Shown piece after piece: positions 36,761-46,415 of a stretch of DNA of 64,000 bases (the stretch's first letter is position 1; every line of letters begins with the position of its first letter). The stretch is from an uncultured Flavobacteriaceae bacterium (GTDB lineage: Bacteria > Bacteroidota > Bacteroidia > Flavobacteriales > Flavobacteriaceae). The stretch lies in the NCBI GenBank assembly GCA_943787365.1, contig CALSMD010000006.1, forward strand, positions 261,984-325,983. The letters run 5' to 3'. Both the position numbers and the translations under genes were made by a program. Below the pieces are notes generated by a model that saw only the letters and a list, made by a program, of their open reading frames with translations, did not search any database and was not told the DNA's origin.

Positions 36761-37882
36761 ATGAATTTATTAACTTTAAACTTCTTAAAACAGACACCCT
36801 TTAAAAAAGCAAGTCTTTTGTTTTTTTTATGTCTAATGGCTACATCTATATATGCACAAAGAAGTGTGCGTATCGGATATATAGACACTGAATATATTCT
36901 AGAAAATATTACTGAATACTCTGAAACTAATGCACAACTAGATTCTAAAATCCAGCAATGGAAAAGCGAAATTGAAACCCGATTAACAGAACTTGAGGAT
37001 CAAAAAAAACAACTCAATAATGAACGTATTCTTCTAACCAATGAACTCATCTCTGAACGTGAGGAAGATTTGCAAATCATTGAAAACGAAATTATTGAGT
37101 ACCAACAAAAGCGTTTTGGTCCAAATGGAGATTTGATGATTCAAAAAAAATTACTCATACAACCTATTCAGGATCAGATTTTTGCGGCGGTTCAAGAGAT
37201 TGCTGCCAGCAAAAAATACGATTTTATATTTGATAAATCTGCCGATGTAGTTATGCTGTATTCTGCAGACCGTTATGACATTAGCGAACAGGTATTGCGT
37301 ACCATTAACAGATCTTCTAAAAGAAAGCAAGTTAGTTCGAGAAAAGAGCGTAAAGAAGCTGAAGAAGAAGAAACAATCGTTGAAGTAGAAAGTACTAAAG
37401 ATGAACGTCAAAAATTATTAGACCAACGAAAAGCAGATCGCGAAGCATTGTTAGAAGAAAAACGACAAAAGAAATTAGAAGCTCGTGAAGCAAGAAGAAA
37501 AGAGGTCGAAGCAAAAAAACAAAAAGCACTAGAGAAACGTGCCAAGGCAAAATCTGACAAAACGGAAACAGAAACAGAAACAGAAACTAAGGATAGTAAT
37601 GAAAAATCTATAGCTACCGAAGAGACTGAAAACGTTGATCCAAGAGAAGCTCGTAAAAAAGAACTCGCAGCAAAAAAACAAAAAGCCTTAGAAAAACGTG
37701 CGAAGGCAAAAGAAACTAAAACAACTCCTAAAACAACAACTAAAGAAGATTCCAAAGCGAACAACGACAGGGAAGCACGAAAAAAAGCATTGCAAGAAAA
37801 GAAAGAAAAAGCATTAAAAGAGCGTAAGGAACGACTTGAAGCTCTCAAGAGAAAAAGAGACAGTATTAGAAACAATAAATAA
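36761..37882 (+). CDS. OmpH/Skp-family chaperone with long Lys/Arg-rich tail
   Basis: A 373-residue periplasmic protein. Signal peptide ending at about residue 33, an OmpH/Skp domain (about 38-185, RIGYIDTEYILENITEYSE, NDRG-type KYDFIFDKSADVVMLYSADR), then a tail of about 180 residues of highly charged repeats in which a KKQKALEKRAKAK motif occurs twice. Skp escorts unfolded outer-membrane proteins to BamA. Typical Skp is about 170 residues, so the tail is an extension; it could be a coiled coil or bind peptidoglycan. Confidence 0.88.
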   Translation: MNLLTLNFLKQTPFKKASLLFFLCLMATSIYAQRSVRIGYIDTEYILENITEYSETNAQLDSKIQQWKSEIETRLTELEDQKKQLNNERILLTNELISEREEDLQIIENEIIEYQQKRFGPNGDLMIQKKLLIQPIQDQIFAAVQEIAASKKYDFIFDKSADVVMLYSADRYDISEQVLRTINRSSKRKQVSSRKERKEAEEEETIVEVESTKDERQKLLDQRKADREALLEEKRQKKLEAREARRKEVEAKKQKALEKRAKAKSDKTETETETETKDSNEKSIATEETENVDPREARKKELAAKKQKALEKRAKAKETKTTPKTTTKEDSKANNDREARKKALQEKKEKALKERKERLEALKRKRDSIRNNK

Positions 37883-37907
37883 ATTTAAATTATAAAACAC
37901 AATTACA

Positions 37908-38417
37908 ATGAAACACTTAAAATCACTTTTATTAGCGGCTACGTTATTTGCTGCAACAAGTTTTACAGCGCAAGCCCAAACCAAAGTTGCACATATTAAT
38001 ACACAAGAACTAGTAGAGTCAATGCCCGAAATGCAAAGTGCAAAAGCAGAACTAGAAAAATTGGCTAAAACTTATGAAACCGATATTCAGGCAATGGCCA
38101 CTGAATTACAAAATAAAATAAAGCAATACGATAGTGAGTCTTCTACCAAAACAGATGAAGAGAATGGAAAACGCTTACAAGAAGTTCAAGGAATGGAACA
38201 AAGTATTCGTCAATACCAAACGCAAGCACAGCAAGACTTACAGAAAAAAGAGTTTGATCTCTTAAAGCCAATTACTGAAAAAGCTAAAAATGCAATCCTT
38301 AAAGTTGGACAAGCTAAAGGATTCGATTATGTACTTGATGCTTCTCAAGGGCAAGGCGTGATCTTTGCTGGTGGGACTGACTTATTAGTTGACGTAAAAA
38401 CTGAACTAGGGTTTTAA
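37908..38417 (+). CDS. OmpH/Skp-family periplasmic chaperone
   Basis: A 169-residue protein of normal Skp length. Signal peptide MKHLKSLLLAATLFAATSFT ending in AQAQ, then the Skp core (VAHINTQELVESMPEMQSAK, a long helical hairpin, GFDYVLDASQGQGVIFAGG). It follows the long OmpH gene by 25 bp and ends before a strong terminator. Together with BamA it forms the outer-membrane-protein assembly group. Confidence 0.93.
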   Translation: MKHLKSLLLAATLFAATSFTAQAQTKVAHINTQELVESMPEMQSAKAELEKLAKTYETDIQAMATELQNKIKQYDSESSTKTDEENGKRLQEVQGMEQSIRQYQTQAQQDLQKKEFDLLKPITEKAKNAILKVGQAKGFDYVLDASQGQGVIFAGGTDLLVDVKTELGF

Positions 38418-38441
38418 TAAAACACCTTTCAAATAATTTAT

Positions 38442-38473
38442 AAAAAGCTGCCATCTATTAGAGCAGCTTTTTT
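38442..38473 (+). terminator. terminator after the second ompH
   Basis: AAAAAGCTGC (38442-38451) pairs with GCAGCTTTTT (38463-38472) and is followed by a T-rich tract; 25 bp after the stop codon. Confidence 0.85.
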
Positions 38474-38486
38474 ATTTTTGTAATAT

Positions 38487-39269
38487 ATGAGTTCAAAATC
38501 CATTGGTATATTTGATTCGGGTGTGGGAGGCCTTTCTATTTGGAATGAAATCCATTTGTTGCTCCCTATGGAGTCAACTATATATCTTTCGGACTCAAAA
38601 CATGCTCCTTACGGCCCTAAAGGGAAAGAAGCTATCATTGAGCTTTCAGTTAAAAATACAGAGTGGCTTATTAATCAAGGCTGTAAACTAATTGTTGTGG
38701 CTTGTAACACTGCCACAACCAATGCCATTGATATCTTAAGAAAAAACTATTCCATTCCCTTTATTGGAATTGAACCCGCTATTAAACCCGCATCACTTCA
38801 ATCAAAATCTAAAGCTATAGGAATTTTAGCGACCAAAGGTACGCTTAGCAGTCATTTGTTTCACGAAACCTCACAGTTATACTCAAGTGATTTATTAGTG
38901 GTGGAACAAGTGGGAGACGGCATTGTAGAGCTTATTGAAAATGGCGCATTGTATTCTGATCAAATGAAACATTTACTTCAAAGCTACCTCCAACCAATGC
39001 TTGACGCTAAAATTGATTGTTTGGTTTTAGGGTGTACGCATTATCATTTTTTAACTCCAATTTTAAAACAGTTATTACCTGAACATGTCAAAATTATTGA
39101 TTCTGGGAAAGCCGTTGCTAGACAAACAAAATCAATCTTAGAAAGTAATATCTTATTAAACACAGAGACTTCTGTAGAACAGAATCGTTTTTATACAAAT
39201 GGAAACGTTAAAGTGATTGATTCACTTCTGAAATCAGAAACAGCACGTATAAAAAAAATAGACTTTTAA
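38487..39269 (+). CDS. murI: glutamate racemase
   Basis: A 260-residue enzyme with the two catalytic Cys motifs VVACNTATTNA (about 71-81) and LVLGCTHYHFL (about 179-189), and the N-terminal IGIFDSGVGGLSIW (about 6-19). It converts L-glutamate to D-glutamate for peptidoglycan. The start ATG lies 14 bp after the terminator, and the downstream gene is convergent. The length is normal. Confidence 0.97.
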   Translation: MSSKSIGIFDSGVGGLSIWNEIHLLLPMESTIYLSDSKHAPYGPKGKEAIIELSVKNTEWLINQGCKLIVVACNTATTNAIDILRKNYSIPFIGIEPAIKPASLQSKSKAIGILATKGTLSSHLFHETSQLYSSDLLVVEQVGDGIVELIENGALYSDQMKHLLQSYLQPMLDAKIDCLVLGCTHYHFLTPILKQLLPEHVKIIDSGKAVARQTKSILESNILLNTETSVEQNRFYTNGNVKVIDSLLKSETARIKKIDF

Positions 39270-39271
39270 GT

Positions 39272-40276
39272 TTAATTTACACTTGGGCATTTACAGTCGT
39301 ATTTTTCTTTCTCACACCCAAAGTTATACCCTAAAGTAATTTGATGGTATCCACCGTTATTAAAAACAACTGAATTTGCTTGGTATGAATAGGTATAAGC
39401 AAACATGAAATTATTATATTCCGCTCCAACAATTGGAGTGAAATATTGAAGTTTTTGACTGCTTACTCCCGAATCTGTGGTGAATTCAGCACCATCAAAA
39501 CTTCGTCTGTAAGAGATTCCCGCAAATAGGTTTCCGAAATCTAACTCTTTATAGGATTTAAAATTAACGTCAATAAACGATTCTTTGGTAGCATCTTTAT
39601 AGGCAAACATCAAAGAGGGCTCAAAACTCCATTCACTCCCTAATTTAGAAAATACATTTCCAGCAGAAAATAAATATGTTCTGAGGTTATCATAACTTAC
39701 GCCTTGTTCATTGATATTAACCCCTTCATTAGCTAAAACATTTTTGACGGTTGCATGTGCATAAAAATTAATAAAGTGATAAGAAAATCCAAAATCAATA
39801 TTAAAATCAGACGCACTTTGCTCAATCCCTGCAATAATAGGGTCAAACTCCAAAAAAGCAGTTTCATCTAACTTATATTGAATCAACCCCGCACTCAGTC
39901 CAAATGACAACATATTCAAGTCAATGGTGTTTCTGGAAAACATCAAATGATGTGCATAAGTCAGATAAGCCCCTGATTGAGAATGGTATCCGTTTTTGTC
40001 ATTAAAAAAAATGGCGCCAACTCCTGAAGGAGAATCACCGATTCGTCCATTTATACTCATCGTTTGTAAACTTGGAGCATTTTCATCTCCAAACCACTGT
40101 TGACGACCTGTAAGTCTAATTTTATTACAATTAGAAACACCTGCCATTGAAGGATGAAGCAAATAATAGTTATCCGTTAAGTAATCGGAATATATTGGCA
40201 ATCCTTCTTGCGCACTTACAGAGTGAGTGAATACCCCTAAAATGGCAATAAAAACAAGCTTATTAAATACTGTCAT
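39272..40276 (-). CDS. PorP/SprF-family type IX secretion membrane protein
   Basis: A 334-residue outer-membrane barrel with a signal peptide (cleaved after SVSAQ) and the PorP/SprF family signature: GLPIYSDYLTDNYYLLHPSM, an N-terminal strand with AGVSNCNKIRLTGRQQW, and a C-terminal HQITLGYNFGCEKE. PorP/SprF proteins work with T9SS and with large type-B-sorted surface proteins. The gene is 6 bp downstream of such a protein, on the same strand, so the two form a secretion/attachment pair. Confidence 0.92.
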   Translation of the reverse strand: MTVFNKLVFIAILGVFTHSVSAQEGLPIYSDYLTDNYYLLHPSMAGVSNCNKIRLTGRQQWFGDENAPSLQTMSINGRIGDSPSGVGAIFFNDKNGYHSQSGAYLTYAHHLMFSRNTIDLNMLSFGLSAGLIQYKLDETAFLEFDPIIAGIEQSASDFNIDFGFSYHFINFYAHATVKNVLANEGVNINEQGVSYDNLRTYLFSAGNVFSKLGSEWSFEPSLMFAYKDATKESFIDVNFKSYKELDFGNLFAGISYRRSFDGAEFTTDSGVSSQKLQYFTPIVGAEYNNFMFAYTYSYQANSVVFNNGGYHQITLGYNFGCEKEKYDCKCPSVN

Positions 40277-40282
40277 AAAATA

Positions 40283-43200
40283 TTATCTTTTGAGCGTAAA
40301 ATGTGCTCGTAATTGGTTATTTTTCCCTGTTACGGGATCCTCATAATCTAATACAAACCAATAATCACTTGATGGAAGTTGTACACCATTAAAGGTTCCG
40401 TCCCATCCCTCACCTGTTGGACTGATTTGTGTTAGTAATTTTCCGTAACGGTCAAATATATAAATTTTTGAGCGAGATTTCATGGTCATTCCAACGATAT
40501 TCCATGTTTCGTGATATCCATCGCCATTTGGTGTGAAAAATTTTGGGTAACCAATTACTATTTTCTTCTGCGTAATCTCGTTACAGTTTAAAAGATCCCG
40601 CACATAAATAGTATGTTCCCCTATCCTCACATTTTCAAATAGAGTTTCCCGCTGCCAAGGACCAAAATCTAAACGATACTCATATTCGCCCGTACCAACA
40701 ACGCTGACTTCGAGGATATTATTGTCTGAAAATAACTCTGATGTTACGGTTACTTCTATGGTTTCGGGAGGATAGGAGCTTACGACTTCGGTACTGGCTG
40801 GTATGCGACATCCAGAGGCCATATTAGTAGCAAGTACGGTGTAAGTCCCTTCTGAAATTGGTGAATACGAGGAATTTGTAGCTCCTGGTATTATAAAACT
40901 ACTGGGGTCTAAGTTAACTTCTTCTATACTTCCTTTATACCATTGAAAACTGTAAATGGTAGCACTTAATTGGGTGTCAATGGGTGGAGTTGGTAAAAAT
41001 GTTTGGGTTACAGAACTAATCATCTGATCGTCTTTGTTCAAACAAATCACATAACGGTCTAAAATGTCAATTTCGGGAACGGGATTAACGATTAGGGTTA
41101 ATGGTACTACTCTAAAGCAGGAATTTAATTTTGGTTTGACTCGGACATAAATATTCTGGGTTAGAATGGTAGTGTTTTCAAAATTGGTAGGATCTGCAAT
41201 AGTATTTGTGTTTCCAGACTGTGCATCTGTTTCGTCTTCATAGTAGCTGATATCAAAGTCTGCAGGGTTTAATCCGTTCAAAATTTCAGGTTCTCGTAAG
41301 CTTAGATCAAAATAATCAAAGCCATTGTTGTCTATTTCACATTCTTCTAGTGGGGATGGATTGGCGTTTAAATTTGGGTATAAAATGGTGGTTAATTCTA
41401 AGGGAATCGTTTTGGCACATTGGTTGGTAGCTGTGGCGAGCACAAGAATTGTTTTTGCGAGTGTGTTACTTGTATAACTCGTTGGGTCAAGGATCGAATT
41501 GTTACTGTCTAAGTCCTGTTGGGATTCAAAATAGGTTAAAACGATAGACGAGTCACTATTTGTGATTTGAGACGCCCGTTGTGTTAAATCATACATGGTG
41601 GCTATTTGATCGCTACATTTTATGATTGGATCAGGTGTGAATAGAATAGGGTTTAAATTTACTTGTAACTCAAAATGCATGTCGGTACGTACACATTCAC
41701 GCGCATCTAAATTCATGTTGTTGTTTGGGTCAAATTGGGCACGTACATAAATGGTTTGTGGGTTTGAAATATTTGGGTACATGCTTGGATTGGGGATGGG
41801 AATATTGTTTATCGCGTCTTGTTCACTTAAATGGTAGCTAAAGAGGATTGGGGTGGTTTGAGTTCCAATAAGCTCCGTTTCTTTAGAGGTTAAATCAAAA
41901 GAAGTTTGATTGGTGTCGCTACATAAAATATAATCTGTAATTATTTGTTTTTCAGGAAGTGAATCAACGTTGAGGGTGATGTGGTGTCCCAATCCTAAAC
42001 AGGCGTTGACGTCATTGCTATCAACCCGTACGTAGATGTTTTGAGTATTAGGACTAGTGGTATTTCTGTGATTAGAGATGTCTGGGATTGGATCGGCTTC
42101 TGCCAAAGCATCTGCCTCAGAAAGGTAATAAGTAACAGTCAGGTTTTGATTGGTTGGAAGTTGTGCAAGGACTTGAGCAGTCGCATCACTAAAATCAAAG
42201 GCGGCGACTCCGTTGGAGTTGTCATTATCAACCTGAGTATCATCACAAACAAAATATTCTAATTGAAAGGAGATAGGATCTAGGAGGGTGGCTCCTACGA
42301 CTAGATTAATTTTTGAGGTTCTAAAACAACCGTGTATTGTTTCGACTCTTGCATAGATAACACTGTTAACTGGAGTAAGGTTGGTGTAGGTGGTGGGAGT
42401 GACTATTTGATCGGATAAAAGTCCCGTTTCTGCATGAGATTCTGTAAGGTAGTAGGTGAAAGTTTCATTTAAATAATCAGTGGATATAAGTTGATTGGCT
42501 TCAGTTAGGTTAAAGTTGGTAATGCCATCGGTATCGGTATCGCATTGTTTGAGTGTGACTTCTGAATTCACTACGGGTCGTGGATTTACAATGAGTTGAA
42601 AATTCGTTGTATCAAAACAGTCAACATTTAATTTGTTTTCTATTCTTACATAAATAACCTGTGGGTTCGAGGTGTTTTGAATGGGATTGGTGATTTCTGT
42701 TCCAACAACTCCAGCAGATGCTGCAGCCTGATCGTAATAGAATTTAACATCATAATCCGATGCCAATTGTGAACCCAAAACCTCCGACACCTTAGTGCTT
42801 AAATCAAATTCTACAATACCATTGGTGTCATCTCCATCTACTGAATCATCGCAAAGGCTAAAACTAGGAGTGTTTGCAATGGGTTGTGTCCTCAGTTCAA
42901 TACCAAAACTAACTACCTTGTAACAACTTTGTGTTGTATCCGCAATACGCATCCAAATAGTTTCTGTAACTAAAGTGTTTTGATATGGAATTGTAAGTGG
43001 ATTTAAATTACCTTCTGCATTCGCCTGACTTGTATGGTAGCTAATTGGAAAGTTTGCCGCTGCTTGACTCCCTAAAACTAAGGCTTCATTAGATGAAAAA
43101 TCAAACTCTTCTGTTCCGTTGCCGTCTGTTTCACATAATAAAATATCTTCAGGTGGAGTTGTAATTTCTGGAGGGGTTGTAAATTCAATAATGACTTCAT

Positions 43201-44218
43201 CAGTTGATTCACAACCATCATTTAAAGTCACATTAAAGCTATATGTCCCATCGGTAGAAACATCTAATGTTGAGTTCGTTTCTCCTGCAATTACTGTCCC
43301 ATTTTTGAACCACTCAAATGTAACTCCAGAAATGGTGAGGTTTGCATCCAAAGTAATGGGTGTTCCAATGCACCCTGGGTTGCCATCTACAATAAGGCGG
43401 TCAACCCCTAAATCTCCGCCAATGTTAAAACTGCCGCCTTCAATAAAAATGGCTGAATCCCATGCATTATCTCCTTGATCTGCAACAACGAGTTTTATTT
43501 CATACGTAACTCCTGGAGTAACAGCCGAAGAAGCTGTTAAGGCTTTTGTACGCCCTCCATAATTGGTATTTCCTACATCATAACCCTCAAAATATTCTGT
43601 ATTGGCTCTACAATCGGGAGCATCATTTATATTCCTTACACTAACGGGGGTTTCATCCGGTAAAACTGCCAAATTTGTGTAACTTGACGTCCCAACTTCT
43701 CGTAATAAAAATGCAAAACTATCTGCATAAGTACACTCTGTATTACCGTCGTACTCTTCTGAGGCCATTATAAATCTAAAATCAATCGCATCTACTAGGG
43801 GAGTAAAATTAAATTTGATAAATGTCGCATCTTGAGTGTTCGACTGTCCTAAAGCCGCCTCCAAGTCAGAATCTCCTGAATCTCCATTTGAGGAAGTAAT
43901 CAAATCAGTAGTGTTTACTGTGTTTCCTGCTGGAAAAGCACTCCCTGTCGTTAAAACCACCCCTTCTTCAAACGGGAATGTACTTCCTGGGGGGGTTTTA
44001 AAATAGCCATAACTTTTGGTTGTTAAATCTTCTGGAGCACCATATACTTGGAAAGTGAAAGTATCTGCCGTGGAACAGGAACTTGAAATCATGACATTTT
44101 TTATGAGGTCTTCTGGATCATAGCTAGATTGAGGATCAGCAGAATCATTAATACTAAGAATCTGGGCAGATCCAAAGGAAGATACGCATAGCAATAGGAG
44201 TGAAAGTAGGAGTTTCAT
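40283..44218 (-). CDS. large secreted protein with T9SS type B sorting domain
   Basis: A 1311-residue exported protein. Signal peptide, an N-terminal choice-of-anchor-L domain (about 30-255, TTDLITSSNGDSGDSDLEAA, RFIMASEEYDGNTECTYADS), an Ig-like domain (about 270-350), then about eight repeated segments of about 100 residues each, built around a C-D-x-x-x-D-G start and ending with an IYVRV/IWMRI strand. The C-terminal 90 residues are a type B (gliding motility) sorting domain (YPKFFTPNGDGYHETWNI, IYIFDRYGKLLTQISPTGEG). It is exported by T9SS and probably anchored with the following PorP/SprF partner. Role: surface adhesion or motility is likely but not provable here. Confidence 0.93.
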   Translation of the reverse strand: MKLLLSLLLLCVSSFGSAQILSINDSADPQSSYDPEDLIKNVMISSSCSTADTFTFQVYGAPEDLTTKSYGYFKTPPGSTFPFEEGVVLTTGSAFPAGNTVNTTDLITSSNGDSGDSDLEAALGQSNTQDATFIKFNFTPLVDAIDFRFIMASEEYDGNTECTYADSFAFLLREVGTSSYTNLAVLPDETPVSVRNINDAPDCRANTEYFEGYDVGNTNYGGRTKALTASSAVTPGVTYEIKLVVADQGDNAWDSAIFIEGGSFNIGGDLGVDRLIVDGNPGCIGTPITLDANLTISGVTFEWFKNGTVIAGETNSTLDVSTDGTYSFNVTLNDGCESTDEVIIEFTTPPEITTPPEDILLCETDGNGTEEFDFSSNEALVLGSQAAANFPISYHTSQANAEGNLNPLTIPYQNTLVTETIWMRIADTTQSCYKVVSFGIELRTQPIANTPSFSLCDDSVDGDDTNGIVEFDLSTKVSEVLGSQLASDYDVKFYYDQAAASAGVVGTEITNPIQNTSNPQVIYVRIENKLNVDCFDTTNFQLIVNPRPVVNSEVTLKQCDTDTDGITNFNLTEANQLISTDYLNETFTYYLTESHAETGLLSDQIVTPTTYTNLTPVNSVIYARVETIHGCFRTSKINLVVGATLLDPISFQLEYFVCDDTQVDNDNSNGVAAFDFSDATAQVLAQLPTNQNLTVTYYLSEADALAEADPIPDISNHRNTTSPNTQNIYVRVDSNDVNACLGLGHHITLNVDSLPEKQIITDYILCSDTNQTSFDLTSKETELIGTQTTPILFSYHLSEQDAINNIPIPNPSMYPNISNPQTIYVRAQFDPNNNMNLDARECVRTDMHFELQVNLNPILFTPDPIIKCSDQIATMYDLTQRASQITNSDSSIVLTYFESQQDLDSNNSILDPTSYTSNTLAKTILVLATATNQCAKTIPLELTTILYPNLNANPSPLEECEIDNNGFDYFDLSLREPEILNGLNPADFDISYYEDETDAQSGNTNTIADPTNFENTTILTQNIYVRVKPKLNSCFRVVPLTLIVNPVPEIDILDRYVICLNKDDQMISSVTQTFLPTPPIDTQLSATIYSFQWYKGSIEEVNLDPSSFIIPGATNSSYSPISEGTYTVLATNMASGCRIPASTEVVSSYPPETIEVTVTSELFSDNNILEVSVVGTGEYEYRLDFGPWQRETLFENVRIGEHTIYVRDLLNCNEITQKKIVIGYPKFFTPNGDGYHETWNIVGMTMKSRSKIYIFDRYGKLLTQISPTGEGWDGTFNGVQLPSSDYWFVLDYEDPVTGKNNQLRAHFTLKR

Positions 44219-44289
44219 TTTTCAATATTTAATCGGGTACTCTTCAAATATACAGAAATTTCTTTATTACATTTGCAAAAATTATACGC

Positions 44290-45189
44290 ATGAAAAAAAT
44301 AACCGTTTCAATTCAGGAGACTAGTAATCCAAAAATTATAAAATTTGAAACAAATTCATTTCTTACAAAATATGAGAGTTTTGAGTTCTCAAATATTGAT
44401 GAGGCTAAAAATTCTCCCTTAGCACAACAACTTTTTCACCTTCCTTTTGTAAAGAAAGTGTATGTCTCTGGCAACTTTATTGCTATTGAACGTTATGATA
44501 TTATTCAGTGGAGCGATGTCCAAAAAGAAGTTGGAGAACAGATCGAGAATTACCTAAATGAAGACGGTGTTGTTGTTTTAAATGAAGCCAAAAAGAAAAA
44601 CCCAGTAACTGTATATGCAGAAAGCACTCCAAACCCTGGAGTTCAAAAATTTGTAGCAAATAAAAGTTTAGTTTCTCAAACATTTGAATTTACATCTATT
44701 GAAGAGGCTAAGTTATCGCCTTTTGCAACTGCACTCTTTCAGTTTCCTTTTGTGAAGGCGGTTTTTATCGACAAAAATTATGTGTCCATCACAAAGTATG
44801 ATATTGTAGAATGGGAAGCCATTACACTCGAACTAAGAGAGTTTATGAAATCCTATATCGAAGACGGTAAAGAAATGGTGTCTGCTGTTGCTGCACAGGT
44901 TTTGGAGAAAACAACAGCCCAATTGGATGGAGCTTATGAAGCCTTAGACGATACCTCAAAAGAGATTATAAATATTTTAGAAGAACACATCAAACCGGCT
45001 GTTGCTAGTGATGGGGGGAATATTGTATTTGAATCGTATAATGCCGTAACAAAAACAGTAAAGGTCATTTTACAAGGTGCTTGTAGTGGGTGCCCATCCT
45101 CTACCTTTACCCTTAAAAGCGGTATTGAGGCCATGCTAAAAGAAATGTTAGCGGGACGCGTGGAAATTGTTGAGGCTATTAATGGATAG
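44290..45189 (+). CDS. Nfu/NifU-type Fe-S scaffold with two N-terminal Nfu_N domains
   Basis: A 299-residue protein with two copies of the Nfu N-terminal domain (about 1-85 and 100-190; compare ETSNPKIIKFETNSF with ESTPNPGVQKFVANKS, and FHLPFVKKVYVSGNFIAIE with FQFPFVKAVFIDKNYVSIT) and a C-terminal NifU domain with the metal-binding CSGCPSS (about 260-266). It transfers Fe-S clusters to target proteins. Most Nfu proteins have one N domain; the duplication is visible at sequence level. The TACATTTG -7 element is at 44268-44275. Regulation is otherwise unknown. Confidence 0.92.
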   Translation: MKKITVSIQETSNPKIIKFETNSFLTKYESFEFSNIDEAKNSPLAQQLFHLPFVKKVYVSGNFIAIERYDIIQWSDVQKEVGEQIENYLNEDGVVVLNEAKKKNPVTVYAESTPNPGVQKFVANKSLVSQTFEFTSIEEAKLSPFATALFQFPFVKAVFIDKNYVSITKYDIVEWEAITLELREFMKSYIEDGKEMVSAVAAQVLEKTTAQLDGAYEALDDTSKEIINILEEHIKPAVASDGGNIVFESYNAVTKTVKVILQGACSGCPSSTFTLKSGIEAMLKEMLAGRVEIVEAING

Positions 45190-45215
45190 TTCTCTAAGTT
45201 AAAACGGAACTATCT

Positions 45216-46328
45216 CTAAAGAAACTCTGAGACTTGCTTTCCAATACTACTTCCAATAGCGATGCCCATACCCCCCATTCGGACACCACAATAGACATGA
45301 TTTGAAAGCTGTTTTACAATTGGTTTTTTTTGAAAACCAACACCCATAATTCCCGACCAGCGGTGTTCAATTTCAAACTCCCTATCGGGAAGAATTGTCT
45401 TTTTAAGCAGTGCTTCTAAAGCATTTTGAATCCGTTGCGTTTGAGAAAAATCTGTAGTATTTTCTGTCTTAAAATCTAAATTTCGACCGCCACCTAATAG
45501 AATTCGGTTATCAATATTTCTAAAATAATAATACCCACAATCTAAATGAAACGTTCCTTTGATGTGTAAGTCTTTAAGCGGCTTGGTAATTAAAACTTGA
45601 GCACGTGCTGGCTGTACATCTTCATTAATCAATTGTCGTGCAAATCCGTTTGTTGTTAAAATCAGTTTTGCAGAAGAAAACTCAAAATGATTCGTTTTGA
45701 TGACTACATTATTGGACTGTTCCGTATAAGTTTCCACCATACTATTATTTAAAATAATGACCCCCTGCTCTTGAATTTTTTTAATTAATGCCTGCATCAT
45801 TTTGCCCGTATCTATTTGGCCTTCAAATTGATTTCGTATATAGTTGTTTTGAACATTTTTAAAATCAAATGTGTTCGCTACATTTGAAAATACAGCGTCT
45901 TTAAAAATTGGTTTTAAAAGACTATTAACTTCCTGCATTTTTTGTAAACAGCGGTCATAAAGACGGCGGTCTTTTTTCAAAAATAATTCATAGCCTCCCA
46001 ATTGCTGATACTCCAACGCTTCATCTCCAAGTGTCTGCCTCAAAAGTTGAAGTCCCTGATGACGCTGATTGACAAGTTCTACAACTTCATCTGAGGTATG
46101 TGATTCTAAATCCTGTAAGATTTCACTCAGACTCCCAAAACAAGCAAAGCCCGCATTTTTAGTGCTTGCACCTTGAGGAAACAGTCCTTTTTCAAGAATG
46201 ACTATTTTGGCCTTTGGCATCTTTTTTTTAAGATGGAGCGCGGTACTTAAACCTACAATTCCACTTCCAACAATCGTATAATCGACTTTGTTTAACCACG
46301 TTTTTTGTTCCCAATAGGATAAATTCAT
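45216..46328 (-). CDS. FAD-dependent oxidoreductase (DAO family)
   Basis: A 370-residue flavoprotein with the dinucleotide-binding motif YTIVGSGIVGLSTALHLKKK (about 18-37), E-x-x-x at the end of the second strand (ILEKGLFPQGAST) and a C-terminal FAD-contact segment (GVRMGGMGIAIGSSIG, about 348-363). This is the fold of glycine/D-amino-acid oxidases. The substrate cannot be inferred. It is followed, on the same strand, by the accBC operon's terminator region, so it is probably transcribed separately. Confidence 0.88.
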   Translation of the reverse strand: MNLSYWEQKTWLNKVDYTIVGSGIVGLSTALHLKKKMPKAKIVILEKGLFPQGASTKNAGFACFGSLSEILQDLESHTSDEVVELVNQRHQGLQLLRQTLGDEALEYQQLGGYELFLKKDRRLYDRCLQKMQEVNSLLKPIFKDAVFSNVANTFDFKNVQNNYIRNQFEGQIDTGKMMQALIKKIQEQGVIILNNSMVETYTEQSNNVVIKTNHFEFSSAKLILTTNGFARQLINEDVQPARAQVLITKPLKDLHIKGTFHLDCGYYYFRNIDNRILLGGGRNLDFKTENTTDFSQTQRIQNALEALLKKTILPDREFEIEHRWSGIMGVGFQKKPIVKQLSNHVYCGVRMGGMGIAIGSSIGKQVSEFL

Positions 46329-46385
46329 GAGCTAAAATTACAAATTTTTTATTGGAGGATTTTATGCCCTTTTTTAGAATAAAAA

Positions 46386-46410
46386 AAACTCCGAAACAAG
46401 TTCGGAGTTT
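46386..46410 (-). terminator. terminator downstream of accC
   Basis: AAACTCCGAA and TTCGGAGTTT form a perfect 10-bp stem around a 5-base loop; the A-run at its left forms the U-tract. It starts 6 bp after the accC stop. Confidence 0.85.
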
Positions 46411-46415
46411 ATAAG

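Noticed and set aside
37408-37875. 155-residue minus-strand ORF rich in Ser, Phe and Ala
   Set aside because: Antisense of the Lys/Arg-rich tail of the OmpH gene; composition is a mirror artefact.
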